From Saussurea involucrata (lineage: Eukaryota; Streptophyta; Magnoliopsida; Asterales; Asteraceae), in the NCBI GenBank assembly GCA_033807775.1, contig CM066315.1, positions 60,520,320 to 60,584,319 of the forward strand: a stretch of DNA of 64,000 nt, written 5' to 3'. Each line of letters starts with the position of its first letter. Positions within the stretch are counted from its first letter, which is position 1. This document shows, one piece after another, positions 20,046 to 31,668 of this stretch. Under the pieces are notes generated by a model. That model made no database searches, had not been told where the DNA came from, and saw only the letters and a program-made list of their open reading frames with translations. Both the position numbers and the translations under genes were made by a program.

Positions 20046-22685
20046 CTGACAAACCGGCTTTTCAAGCAAGATCGCCAGATTTTCATCTTCAGCGAGGCCT
20101 TTGCCTTTGCCTTTCTCAGCGCCAGAGGCTGAGGGCTTTGTCTTTGTCTTCTCCCCTGAAGGTTCTTTTATTGATATACCTTTAAGAGCTTTGGTTCGAG
20201 GAGCAGGTTTGACAACAAAGAAATCATCGTCATCATCATCATCATCCTTCCTTGGAGAGGAGGATGGTTCATCTTCAGGGATGTCGATGTCTTCATCTTC
20301 TTCTGCTTCAGATTCCTCAGCATCTTCTTCGAGTTGCTCCCCCTCAGATACAGAGGCGAGCTTCTCGGTTCCCTCAGGGTTTTCATCTCCCTGAGGTTTT
20401 TCAGCGATCAGATCTTCATTCCTCTCTCCCCTGATAGATTCATCATGGGAAAGGTCTTCAGCGCTCTTCTCACCGGAATGACCGGAATGTTCAGCGCTCT
20501 TCTCCCCTTCTTTCTCATGATTGGGGGAGGAATGAGTAGACTCAGCATTGGTGTTATCTCTGTCTTCTGGGCCAGAGATTTTCACACAACCTTCAAGCCT
20601 TGCTATTCTGTCTTCTAGGCCAAAAATAGCAGGCGTGATTTTCTTCAGCTCTGTGCGATCCGCCGCTGTGAAAGATTCCAAAATAGGGGCAGGGGCATGA
20701 GCATGAGCTGGATTATTTGCCTTGTTGAGCAGTGTCTCGATCATCGTCTTCATAGAACCAACGTCGGTCTTTACAGAGCCTAAATCGGTCTTGACCGCTG
20801 ACATATCACCCTCGAGTTTTCCAACCGATGTCTTCAGCGTTGTTACTTCGCTGGACACGGTCGAAACTGAGTTTTTGAGGCTGGTGTAGTCAGTGTAGAT
20901 GTCAGAGAGCACCTTGGCAAAATCGCTGAGCGTCTTATCAAGGATCTTGATGTCGTCTGTGGAAGCCTTCTTCTCCACCATCGTAGTCAGCGTCGTCAGA
21001 TTCTCTCCAGCGTTTGTTACAGTTGTAGAGTTGTTGGAGAGTGTGGTGGTGAGATCAGTCAGCTTAGTTTCCACGGACTTTAGAGACTCGTTGATGTCTC
21101 CCAAATTAGGACCTGTAACACATAAGTACTTGTGAACAAAGGAAAACTCAGAAGTTTCAGGTTTAGTTACAGTGTATATGGGTTGATGTGTACTTGCAGG
21201 AGGATTGACGAAATCGTCAAAGTTGCGGACTCCTGAATAATGTTCCATATCCTCTTCGAAGGTACGGTGAGGAATGGTGATCTCTGCAGGTCCTGTCTTC
21301 ATCATTCTTTGAGAAGCGTCAGCGGTGGCTTCTAGAATGATGGCATCTCCAGTGATAGCTGGAGGAGTGTCCAAGTGAGTGGAGGGAGAAGCAAAGGATA
21401 AGATTGGGATTCGGGTACTGAGTTCAGCGTTGGAATCGCTGACAATCACTTCATCAGTCTTTTGAGAGACTGAGGGAGGTTGGGTAGTTTCCAAGTTTCT
21501 AACCTCAGCGTTTGGAGACGCTGAAGTCTGGATTGGAGGGATGGCTTGCACGGGTGTGGCAGAGCGTACCACGGAACTTTCCTTCAGCTCTTCAGAATGA
21601 GCTGAGGAGTCTTCAGCATGTGATTGCTGGGGTTGCTCCTTGGTTTTCTTGATCCTTTTGGAATCAAGTTGGGTGTGAGAGGGTTTCCTTTTCTTGGAAG
21701 GAGAGGATTTTGTGGCCGGGGTATCAGCGTTGGGTATTGTCGCTGAAGGAGCCACATAAAGCGAAGAATTTAGAAGAGTGAGAAGAGTAGAGAGACGTAC
21801 CTCGTTGTCGACAGGTTTGAAATCGAGCACCTTAGGGCCAACCTGAGAAAGTTTCAGGTCACCCTCTTGAGGATAGCTGTCCTTCAGGCCATATTGGAAG
21901 ATGGCGCTGATGAATCTTGGGTAAGGAACCCATGCTGGTCGGTCAGCGGCAGAATCCACGCGTTGTACTAGGTCATCATATATAATAGAGGCCCAGTCAA
22001 TGTTTAGACCTTTCAGCAGTGCGTATCCCATAGCTTGCGTAGGTTGTGCGGCTTGATCAGAAGAGCCGGACTTCGCTGTCATGCAGCTGATCAGGTGAGC
22101 GAAGATGAAATTCATCTCGCTGGGCATTTTGGACTTCTTTATCAGCGTCAGCTTCTTCTCGGGCTTCTTGTCCCTTCCAATGTCCCAGATGTAACCCATT
22201 GTGTCAAGAAAAGCAATGATGGCATATTTGTCAGCTTGCTTCTTATGGTCAGGGAATGGAACGAAGGGTTTTTCTTTGGTGGCATTGGGAAAGTTCAGGG
22301 ATTTTCGTATAATAGCGGGGGTTATCTTAATTGTACCATACTCAGTATCGCTGAGTATGCAATCGATGGTTTTGGATGCATCTTTGGCGGAGGGTAGCTG
22401 AGTGTGTCTGGCAAAGTACCAGAACTGGGATAGTAGTAGCTGACTTGCGGGAGGTGTGATGGTCAGGGCTGTTGAAATGCAGCAGTTTTTCAGGAAATTC
22501 ACAGCATCATCCAGATGTGTGACTTGCTTTCGAGGAGGAAACTCGAGAAGCGCAGAGAGGTTGTTCACCTTAGTCCAATCTAGTTGATCCAGCTTGAACT
22601 TAACCTGAGGGGCTTTGATGATGTCCACTTCCTCAGAGTCAGCGGAGATAGACTCAGCGGTGACATTGATCTTTGAAGATGCCAT
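20046..22685 (-). CDS. Post-pol (env-like position) ORF, exon 1, outer copia
   Basis: 880 codons from the ATG at 22685 to the predicted donor at 20046. The N-terminal third is a conserved globular block (FWYFARHTQLPSAKDASKT, YPRFISAIFQYGLK) that resembles, from memory, proteins commonly annotated as hypothetical in Asteraceae. A low-complexity Ser/Pro/Lys region follows, then a heptad-like coiled coil at about residues 530-650 (TDLTTTLSNN, VSSEVTTLKTSVGKLE, DLGSVKTDVGSMKTMIETLL), and an acidic tail with a run of Asp near residue 825. No signal peptide or transmembrane helix is visible. It was probably expressed from a spliced or internally started RNA. Role unknown; a structural or accessory protein is only a guess. 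Confidence 0.72.
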
Positions 22686-23689
22686 TTCTCTGTATTATCA
22701 GTTCAACCAAAGATGTTAACAAATAAGAATTGTCTTAGTATGGAAAGAATTTCCATTAAGATTGTTCGAATTTTGTCCATTTCATTCAGACATAAACGTC
22801 TTAATGAAGATTAGGGTTTTTCATGATTTTGAAATGAAATGTAAAACCCATAAATTCTTGTATTCCAGTTTCAAAAGAAAAACTGGATACGAATGAAGAA
22901 CAAGTTTAAGATTTAGATTTAAAACTTGAAGAACAACCATGAAATGGTTGTGTTCATAAAACCATGAAAGAAAATGATTTTATTTTTAAGTTCTTTTGTT
23001 TGATCTTGTTTAAAACAGAGATAAGATCAGAAACAAGTTATCTGCATTTGAAAAGTAAGAACATATTAACCTTGATGTTTTGATGAAGAAGATGATGAAC
23101 AGTTCTTTGAAGATTTGAGAGCACAAATGCAACAGTAATTCTTTTCTTGCGGAGAAAGATTGTTCGCGTAAAAGACAAATATAAACCAAGAGTTGTTTAT
23201 ATAGGGAGTTTTTAGAGAGAGAAAACCTTGAGCGGGAAAAGGTTTTCATCATGACACGGACACGTGTTTGCATTTGATTGGAAGTTTGAACGAAACGTGC
23301 AAACGTGTGTCAGAAAGAAATCGTGCCTAGTGTTATCCGTTGCAATGACGTCACAACTGTCCTTTCACATTCTTTTAGGGTGTCTCTAAGGTTTTGAAAG
23401 CTCAGGGACTCTTTTGAAAAACATGAAGCACTGAATAGAAAATATCAGTGAAGGTTTAAAGAACTTTCAAAATATCGCTGTTAAGGAAGAGATATTCAGC
23501 GATGCAATTTATTTTGAAATCTTGCATTTACATGCGATTGTCAGAGAGAGAAAACATACCTGGATATCAGTTTAACCAAGTTTATTCAGAGAGAAGATGA
23601 TGAAATGGATTATATAAGTTGATTTTATCCCGAAGGCTATACAAGTTTGTATAAACGTATCGCTGATCAAATGTGAACCGCTGAAGATT
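22686..23689 (-). promoter_or_regulatory. Pol to post-pol ORF spacer with internal promoter-like module, outer copia
   Basis: A noncoding kilobase between the end of pol and the extra ORF. On the minus strand it holds the palindrome TGACGTCA (23346-23353), the G-box CACGTG (23261-23266) and the TATA-like CTATATAAAC (23195-23204), in that order, about 500 nt before the ORF start. All three are kept in the inner copy. The element's own LTR promoter likewise places a G-box a short distance upstream of TATATAAAG. An internal promoter for the extra ORF is inferred. Confidence 0.5.
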
Positions 23690-26600
23690 TTACCCTTCAA
23701 AGTTCAGCATTCCAAGCTCGCTGATGAGAAAGTTGAATCTTGTCTCATCAAGAGGTTTGGTAAACAAATCAGCTAACTGATAATCAGTTGGGATAAAATG
23801 AAGTTCTATATCACCATTCATCACATGATCTCTGATAAAATGATATCTGATTTCTATGTGTTTTGTCTTTGAGTGTAGCACTGGATTGTTTGCTATAGCG
23901 ATGGCACTAGTGCTGTCGCAATAGATTGGAATTTTGGAGAGCTGAAGATCATAGTCTAGTAGCTGATTTCTCATCCACAAGACTTGAGAACAACAGCTTC
24001 CAGCGGCTACATATTCAGCTTCAGTTGTGGAAGTGGACACTGAGTTTTGCTTCTTACTTGTCCAACTTACCAGCTTTCCACCCAGGAGCTGACATCCTCC
24101 TGTGGTGCTTTTCCTATCCATTTTGCAACCTGCAAAATCATTGTCTGAATAGGCGGTTAGTTCGAATCCTGAGTCTTTGGGATACCAAAGACCTAGATTC
24201 GCTGTACCCTTAAGATATCGAAAGATTCGCTTTACAGCTTTCATATGAGATATCTTAGGTTCAGCTTGATATCGTGCACACAAGCACGTTGCAAACATAA
24301 TATCGGGTCGGCTAGCTGTAAGATACAATAGTGAGCCGATCATCCCACGGTACAACGTGACATTGACAGGAACACCTTTTGTGTCCTTATCAAGTGTCAG
24401 CGGAGGTGCCATAGGGGTTTTCATAGCTGAACTTTCAGTTAAGTCGAATTTCTTCAGCATATCTTTAACATATTTTCCCTGATTAATGAAAGTTCCTTTT
24501 TCAGTTTGCTTAATCTGAAGACCAAGGAAATATGTTAGTTCACCCATCATGCTCATTTTATACTCATCTTTCATTCTATCAGCGAAACGAGTACAAAGCT
24601 CAGGGTTAGTAGAACCAAATATAATGTCATCGACATATATTTGAACTAAAATGATACGACCTTTCACTTTTCTAAAAAATAGAGTTTTGTCAATCTTACC
24701 TCTCTCAAATTTTTCAATATGGAGATAAGTAGAGAGAGTATCATACCATGCACGAGGAGCTTGCTTTAAGCCATAAAGTGCCTTGTCCAGTTTATAAACA
24801 TAACCTGGACGCTTAGGATCTGAGAATCCTGGAGGTTGTTCCACATACACTTCTTCATTCAGCTTTCCATTCAGAAACGCTGACTTGACATCCATCTGAT
24901 GTACAGTGAAGTTTTTGTGTACAACATATGCTAAGAAAAGACGAATAGATTCAAGTCTTGCTACTGGAGCAAAAGTTTCGTCATAATCTATGCCTTCCTC
25001 TTGTTTGTATCCCTGAGCAACAAGATGAGCTTTGTTGCGAGTTACAGTACCATGTTCGTCCAACTTGTTTCGATAGACCCATTTAGTGCCTATCACCGTT
25101 TTGTCAGTTGGTCTACGAACGAGTTTCCAAACTTTGTTTCTTTCGAATTCAGTCAGCTCTTCTTGCATAGCGCTGACCCAGTTTGGATCTTTGAGGGCAT
25201 CATCTATTTTCTTTGGTTCAGTTAGAGAAATAAACTTAACAAATAAACAAATATTACCTGCACTTCTACGAGTCTGAATACCAGCGTTGGGATCACCAAG
25301 AATTTGATCGATTGGGTGATTTATAGTCCATCGCTGAGCCGGAGCATACGTCGCTGATTCAGTCTGAACTGGAGAAACTGAAGATGAAGCTTCAGCTACT
25401 TCTGGATTATCAGCTAAGAGAGGAATGTTTGCATTTGTCACTTCATTCACTGATTGCTGAGAAATAAACGGAATTTCTGAGACATTTGGATCAACTGCAG
25501 GTATAGTGTTTATAGGAACAGCTGAGACCCATGATGTTTCAGCTTCACTATTCTGCATATCTGGAATGATAGTAGGACCATCATTTTCTATGGTGTGAGC
25601 ATGAGGAGTGGGAACTTCTTCTGAATCACCAAGATGAGAAAACATCCATTGATTCAGTTCTTCAGTATCAGCGGACGGTTTAGAGTTCGCTGAACGGGAT
25701 TCGTCAAACGTGACGTGAATAGTTTCTTCTACAGTTTGTCTTCTACGGTTGAAGACTCTGAAGGCTTTGGAGACTGAGGAGTATCCAAGAAAGATTCCAT
25801 CATCAGCCTTAGGATCAAACTTTCCAAGGGCATCTCTGTTGTTCAGTATGAAACACTGACATCCAAAGATGTGAAGAAAGCTGATTGAAGGCTTTCTCCC
25901 ATGAAAGAGTTCATAGGCTGTCTTTTTGAATCTTTTAACTATTAGCGACCTGTTTTACGTAAAACAAGCAGTGTTGACAGCTTCTGCCCAAAACTGAGTA
26001 GGCAGGTGAGAATCGCTGAGCATTGAACGTGCAGCTTCAATAATTGTTCTATTTCTTCTTTCAGCGACTCCATTTTGTTGCGGTGTTCTCACTGACGAAA
26101 AGTTGTGAGAAATACCCTTACTCTCAAGGAAGGAATCAAGAGAACTGTTTTTGAATTCAGTTCCATGATCACTCATTATTGAGCGAACAGTCATATTGTT
26201 CAGAGTTTCCATCTTCCGAACAAAGGTGATGAGTTCTTCAGGGGTGTCACTCTTAGAACGGAGAAACATTACCCATGTGTAACGAGAGAATTCATCAACT
26301 ATGACCAGCGTATATTTCTTTCCAGCGATGGATTGTTTGTTAACAGGGCCAAACAAATCCATATGGAGTAGTTGTAGAGGAGATGACACTGAAGAGACTT
26401 GCTTTGACTTGAAGCTTGCCTTGGTCTGCTTCCCTTTTTCACAAGCTGAACATAAAGACTCTTTGGCGTATGAATGCTGAGGTAGACCAATGACTAACTC
26501 TTTGGAGGAAAGAGTATTCAGTGTCTTGAAATTTAGATGCGAGAGCCTCTTGTGCCATAGCCAGTTAACATCAGAAGATGCCTTTGAGAAGAAACAGGAG

Positions 26601-26962
26601 TTCTCAGTGGTTGTTGAGTCCATGTTTATTACATAAACATTTTCCAAACGATAACCGCTGAGAGCTATCTTCTCCTTTTTGTCAGAGACAAAGCAGGATT
26701 CCTTAGTGAAAATCACTTTGTTATCCATGTCGCAAAGCTGACTGATGCTCAGAAGATTATGCTTCAGCCCTTCAACATATGCGACTCTTCTGAAGGAGGT
26801 TGTACCATTTGAAAGTACACCATACCCTCGGGTGTGTCATTTTCCATTTCCACCGAAAGTCACAGAGGGACCTTTCTCTTCCTTGTATTCAGCGAGCAGG
26901 CTTTTCTTACCAGTCATGTGTCTAGAGCATCCGCTATCGAGATACCAGATACCCTTCTTAAC
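23690..26962 (-). pseudogene. Copia pol (PR-IN-RT-RNase H), outer element, two nonsense codons
   Basis: 1091 codons in one frame. It starts at VKKGIWYLDSGCSRHMTG (aspartic protease DSG), then the pre-integrase zinc motif (HKRLSHLNF ... CSACEKGKQ), integrase D,D35E (LHMDLFGPV; SDHGTEF; QQNGVAERR), RT with intact YVDD (24626-24637) and RNase H (AYSDNDFAGC, TTEAEYVAAG). It ends at FNFLISELGMLNFEG. Two stops interrupt it: TGA at 26837-26839, where the inner copy has Gly, and TAA at 25955-25957, where the inner copy has Gln. It is not expected to give a full polyprotein. Confidence 0.9.
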
Positions 26963-28108
26963 CTGCAATACAAAGGAAGATTAGTTTTTCTTAGGTACCC
27001 ACTTAACCATGTATACACGTTTGTTAGTGGAAGTAGTTGGAATGGAAGGTTCAGCGGTCTTCGCAGCATTTGAAGATTCAGCTTTGTCTTTCTTCACTTT
27101 GGTTAATTTCTTAACCTCAGTGGTAGTAGTCACCTTGACCTGATTTGCATCGGTGTTGGTCTTCTTTGCCTTGGGGGCAATCTTCACCTTAGCTATTTTT
27201 TCAGCTTTGGTGGTTGTGGGGCACTTACTAGCAATATGATCGGTAAGTCCACAGTGATAACATTTCCTATAACTAAAAATAGTTCTAGGACCACTTGTAT
27301 GCTGAGCTTTTAATTTAGAATTAGAAGTACCAGCACCAAGTAAGCTATTGGCTTTAGAAATGGGACGAACATTCAGTTCTTCAGATTTCTTACTAAGGAT
27401 ATCCACTCTGAGTCTAGGAGTAGATCGCTGAATAGATCCAGAGATCAGCTTTCTAGATCCAGAGGGGTTGGTCACTGAGGCTTTAGGAGCATTCAGCTTT
27501 GGTACTAAGGTACCCTTCTGAGGATTTTGATAAATAACAATTCCTTTACCTTTGTCTTTAGAGACAGAGGTAGGTTTTGAATAAACCATTTTCTCCTTAC
27601 CTTTTGAGGAGGTAGGAGTTTCCTCAGGAATTGGTGTAATGGACGAGGAGCACTGAGATGATGAAGTGTCAGCGACTGAGGATACGAACGTTCCAAATTT
27701 AAGCATTGAACGTTCAGTGGTTGGTTTTGGAGTATCATACTTATAACCCAGACCACGTTTATCACTCAGAGGAATCAGAGCCTTAATTATCTCAGTGATC
27801 TTTGTTGAGGAATTACACCATCCTTCAACAGTAGCTTGTTCAGCTTTTAATGCAGCGATAGCTTCTGCTCGTTCGATTTTGACTAGCTGATTTAAATAAA
27901 CTTGATCTTTAAAATCATCTTCAATTTTAGAAAGCTTTTCTATTTGAAGGTGGCAGTTTTTAAGCTTTTCAGCGAGATCAAGATTTTGGTTTTCAACCAC
28001 AGCTTTGCCGTTCATGGCTTCGTATAAACTTCTAGTCAATAGATCGATTTTACGGAGACTATCAGCTTCATCAATATTTGCAATATTGGTAAAGAAAGAA
28101 GGTGATAC
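26963..28108 (-). other. Candidate gag-pol intron, also coding the gag C-terminus
   Basis: This 1146-bp segment (382 codons) begins GTATCACC after TTCAG and ends TTTGTATTGCAG before GTTAAG on the minus strand. It is missing precisely from the inner element, where TTCAG joins GTTAAG in frame. A branch-point-like ACTAATC lies about 20 nt before the acceptor and includes the TAA that ends gag. Unspliced RNA would code the long gag, and spliced RNA a gag-pol fusion. The ends also share the repeat CAGGT, so a deletion by microhomology is an alternative. Confidence 0.5.
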
Positions 28109-29047
28109 CTGAATGGCAGATGTTGAAGTGGAGGGAATGTCTGAACTTTCTTCCTCTTCTTCAATCTTAGCCATAAGACATTGATTTGCTTCATCATCTT
28201 CAGAATCAGATGATGATGCTTCTTCATCAGAAGCATCCCAATCATAGTCAGCCATCAGGCCTTTTCCTTTCTTCTTAAAGCTTTTCAGCTTTGCATACTT
28301 CTCCTTCAGCTTTGAGTATTTGTCATCTTTATTCCTTGGAACAAAGGATTTCTTTGTAAAAGCTGAAGGTCTCATGATTTTCTTTGACCTGCACTCATTA
28401 GCGAAATGACCTGTCTTTTCGCAGTTGAAACAAGTAGCAGTAGCCTTATCAACAAAAGCTGATGATTTAGGCTTGTCAGTTATGGAAAGAGGTTTGTTCT
28501 TTCTAAACATTTTCTTCTTGGCGAATCTCCTGAACGTTTTAGTTAGGAGAGCCAAGGATTCATCATCATCTGAAGAATCAGAGTCTGATGACCTTTCAGA
28601 GTTACTTCCTAACTCAGTGATAGTGACCGAGGGTCGCTGAGTAGAAGGTTCCTCTGAGATTAAAGCAACAGGAGTGCTTTTGGAATCTTTTACAAGATTC
28701 TTCTTAAGATGGCTAGATTGCTCATGATTCAGCAATGTACCATATAAGGTTGAAAGGGTCATTGATTTAAGATCCTTTGACAGCTTGAGACACGTGGAAT
28801 AATTGTCCCAGCTTTCAGGTAAACATTCTAGAAACTTTGTCAGCACTTCAAAGTTAGAATATTCCTTACCAACAGTTTTTAGATCTATAATTAAGCAATT
28901 AAAACGTTGGTGAACTTCAGAGAGAGTTTCATTCTTACCAGAAATGAAGCTTTCGTATTGTCTTACCAGGTTGATCTTTCTTGAGTCCTGGACTTCAGAC
29001 GTTCCTTCATACTGAACACATATTGTGTCCCACATGGCTTTTGATGA
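26981..29047 (-). pseudogene. Copia gag, 3' part, outer element (split by insertion)
   Basis: It continues the gag interrupted at 40826-41181. It contains the capsid-like domain (MWDTICVQYEGTSEVQDSRK, LPESWDNYS), a first zinc knuckle CFNCEKTGHFANEC, an acidic region, a predicted coiled coil (NLDLAEKLKNCHLQIEKLSK) and a second zinc knuckle CYHCGLTDHIASKC. It ends WVPKKN and TAA at 26981-26983. Gag packages element RNA. The inner copy lacks everything after the acidic region up to pol. The only break seen is the 11.8-kb insertion. Confidence 0.88.
29043..29047. repeat. Inner element target-site duplication, left (GATGA)
   Basis: Exact match to 40826-40830. Together they show insertion of the inner element into the outer gag. 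Confidence 0.92.
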
Positions 29048-30013
29048 TGTTGGTCCCGAAAGGCTTAAACAAGTTTGTAGAAGGGGGGGGGGGGGGGTTG
29101 AATACAAACACACTATTTTACTTTTCTAAATTGTTTATTGATAAATCATTAACAATTTACAGCTTGTTGCGGAAACAAGATTAAGGATAAACCTAAATCT
29201 AAACAAGTTGGAACACTAAGTTTTCTTGCACTAAGAAAGATAAGGAGATTACTAATAAAATCCTATCTTGAGAGATTTGAACTTGTCCAGAGTTAGCAAG
29301 TTACTTCAAATGAAGTGAGTTCATCTCTTTATATACTGCATGCATTTAATGCAATTCAGTATACACTTTACACGTGTCATCAGCGGATTGGTTGCATGTC
29401 ATTGACCTTTGTTGACAACCTTAGTAGCCGCATGAATGAACAGTGTAGTATTAGAGTGGTTGTACGATTTCAGATTTTCGGAGGTTCTTTTCTGACATTT
29501 CGTACGGTGGCGTGCAAGGGAGGTTAAGACAAAAGTACTTTGTACAGAGGACTTCATGATCAGCTTTCGTTGATTCAGTGATTATCATTTACTATTCAGC
29601 AGATGATAAAGTTCAGCGATAGCTGAAGTCTTGTACTTGATACTTCACGTTGAGTGGACAAATCTGAGTCTTCGCTGATCCGCATCAGTTCATTAGGAGA
29701 CTTGTCGCTGGTTCTTGAGCTTGATCTTCGACTTCAGCGTAGAACCTTTGTTGACGTGAATCTTGTCTTCAGGGATCATAAGTAAACAACTAACTTATCA
29801 GCGATCACCATAAGGACTGAACAGACTCAGCGATATGGTGAACAGTGTTCGCTGAATGTTTAATCTAAAAGTGCGAGAGTTCCTATCAGCAGTACTGTAA
29901 GATCTTAGTACTTATCAGCGATAGTGAAACTCTGATACATATTGTTTACTTACAATTTTCACTAAGTATTTAAGATAGGGTCATTATCAAATCACTGAGG
30001 GTTTGGATCAACA
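29048..30013 (-). repeat. Inner copia 3' LTR
   Basis: 966 bp, identical to 39863-40825 except in the poly-G tract. Confidence 0.95.
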
Positions 30014-30025
30014 ATCTCCCCCTAT
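30014..30025 (-). promoter_or_regulatory. Polypurine tract, inner copia
   Basis: The minus strand reads AATAGGGGGAGAT directly before the 3' LTR. Confidence 0.88.
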
Positions 30026-30281
30026 TTGATTATGACATAGCAACAGAGAAAATTGCTATTTAATGAAAACATAAGGATAAAAAGAACTCATAAAATATTT
30101 GTCCCTTTTACTGTTTTTTGGGATCTTTTCAGTACTGATGGAGTAAAGTACATTCGCTGAAATCTTTCTTTAAATCTTTGAATCAGGTTACAATATGAAT
30201 AAGAAAGATTACAAGTACAAGCGAAATAAATTACAAGTACTGAAGGATGACTGATACAATAGAGAAAAATGGTGATTGTTG

Positions 30282-31517
30282 TCAGCCTTCAAAGGGTTCT
30301 TCCTTAATGAGAAGTTCATCAAGGGTTGTCTTTTCAGTTGGAATCATCCACTCAGGAACCTTTTCTCCTTTATTCTTTAGCTTCAGAGCAGCTTCAAAAA
30401 TCAAGGGTTTTAGGTGTCGTGCCTGAATGTCTTTTCTGAAGTCGCACCAGTAGATGAGATCTTTGAGCTGTTCGATTGGAGTGATTGGAAGCTCAGCGAT
30501 CCGTTGAAAGCATTTACGTCCGTCGTAGTCAAGAAAGAATATTCCATAAGGATTACTGATGACTTTACCAGGGACGAAAAGTTCACATGGTGGCAAAGAG
30601 ATGTCAAGGGCAGATAGATCAGGATCAGGACCAAGTACTTCAGCGCGAGAGAAACCAATTCCAATTTCATTTCGTATGACAGGACCTGAGTTTGAATCTT
30701 GACGTTTCTTCCTTGGAGAGCCCTTTTTTCTTTTCGGCTTTAGATCAGGAACAGGAGGAATATCCACACAAGAAGATATCAAATCGATCTGTCTGTTTAT
30801 CAGCTTTTCGAAATGATCCTTGTACTTAGATTTTGATGGTTGGATAGCTAACCTCATCTCCAGCCATTCAGAGAGACCATACCTTTTTACAGTGTCAGCA
30901 CGAAAGGTTTCAGATGAGTCATATTCTCTGAACAGTTTGATGTCAACAATAGGTACTCCGATGGAGGTTCTTCCAGAGATGAATACCTTGTTGATCTTCG
31001 CTGGATGATATCTGAAGTGGATTTTCTCTTTACACCAGATCAGGGTGGTCTGAGAAACTTCAGCTTTCTTTTCCACGATCTTCTGGGCTTGTTCCCAAAG
31101 CTTTCGTTGGATTTGAATGGGAATACGCTTCAGCTTGGGGTCTTTGACAGATTCTTGAGTGAGCTTGATGGCGTATTCTCTGTCTTTATCTTCAGCTTCC
31201 TTCCTTTCAGCGATGAGGCGTTCAGCTCTGAGATGATCTTGGTATTCAGCTTTTGAAATTCTGAACTTAGGAGGAACTGAAGGTAGTTGATCGCGCCTTA
31301 GGATGATTCGCTGATCCTCGAATCGCTTTATCATTTCTTCTCTCCTCTTTTGAGGAACTGAGGAGGGTCTGTTTCTGTGCGAGAGAGGTTGTTCTTCTGA
31401 TTCATCAGTCTCAGATATTAAATCTAAGACTGGGATTATGTCTTCAGCGGTAGCTGGAATTATTGGTGAAGTCGCAATAGAAGATCTTTCAGCGATATCC
31501 TCAAACAGGGGAGAGGA
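30282..31517 (-). CDS. Post-pol ORF, exon 2, inner copia
   Basis: 411 codons plus stop in the frame that follows the predicted acceptor. It aligns with 18631-19887 apart from small indels and substitutions, and ends LLIKEEPFEG. It carries the same charged segment, basic patch (KPKRKKGSPRKKRQ) and PPCELFVPGKVISNPYGIFF block. Its open state in a copy whose pol carries stops indicates that this ORF has been kept or decays more slowly; function unknown. Confidence 0.7.
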   Translation of the reverse strand, partial: SSPLFEDIAERSSIATSPIIPATAEDIIPVLDLISETDESEEQPLSHRNRPSSVPQKRREEMIKRFEDQRIILRRDQLPSVPPKFRISKAEYQDHLRAERLIAERKEAEDKDREYAIKLTQESVKDPKLKRIPIQIQRKLWEQAQKIVEKKAEVSQTTLIWCKEKIHFRYHPAKINKVFISGRTSIGVPIVDIKLFREYDSSETFRADTVKRYGLSEWLEMRLAIQPSKSKYKDHFEKLINRQIDLISSCVDIPPVPDLKPKRKKGSPRKKRQDSNSGPVIRNEIGIGFSRAEVLGPDPDLSALDISLPPCELFVPGKVISNPYGIFFLDYDGRKCFQRIAELPITPIEQLKDLIYWCDFRKDIQARHLKPLIFEAALKLKNKGEKVPEWMIPTEKTTLDELLIKEEPFEG

Positions 31518-31668
31518 CTAGCTGAAACGCAGCGATCTTACAAATAAGAACTGGGTAGAAGAACTTGGGTAGAAAAGATAGAAAAAAATGTGGATGTGTA
31601 TGGTGTTTGTGGAATGGATAACTGATTTATCAGAGATGATCAGGGAAGGAAAAATAAGTTTAGTGTAC
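31518..31668 (-). other. Predicted intron in post-pol ORF, inner copia
   Basis: 151 nt with the same donor (CAG/GTACAC) and acceptor (CAGCTAG/TCC) as the outer copy. The length differs by 7 nt from the outer intron while both exon frames stay open, which supports a noncoding intron. Confidence 0.62.

Noticed and set aside
20101..20394. Ser-rich plus-strand frames opposite the extra ORF
   Set aside because: Antisense shadows of the acidic and Ser-rich coding on the minus strand.
26981..26983. Gag stop codon as an inactivating mutation
   Set aside because: Gag and pol are commonly separated by a stop in SIRE-type elements, and the codon sits at the expected end of gag. I treat it as original.
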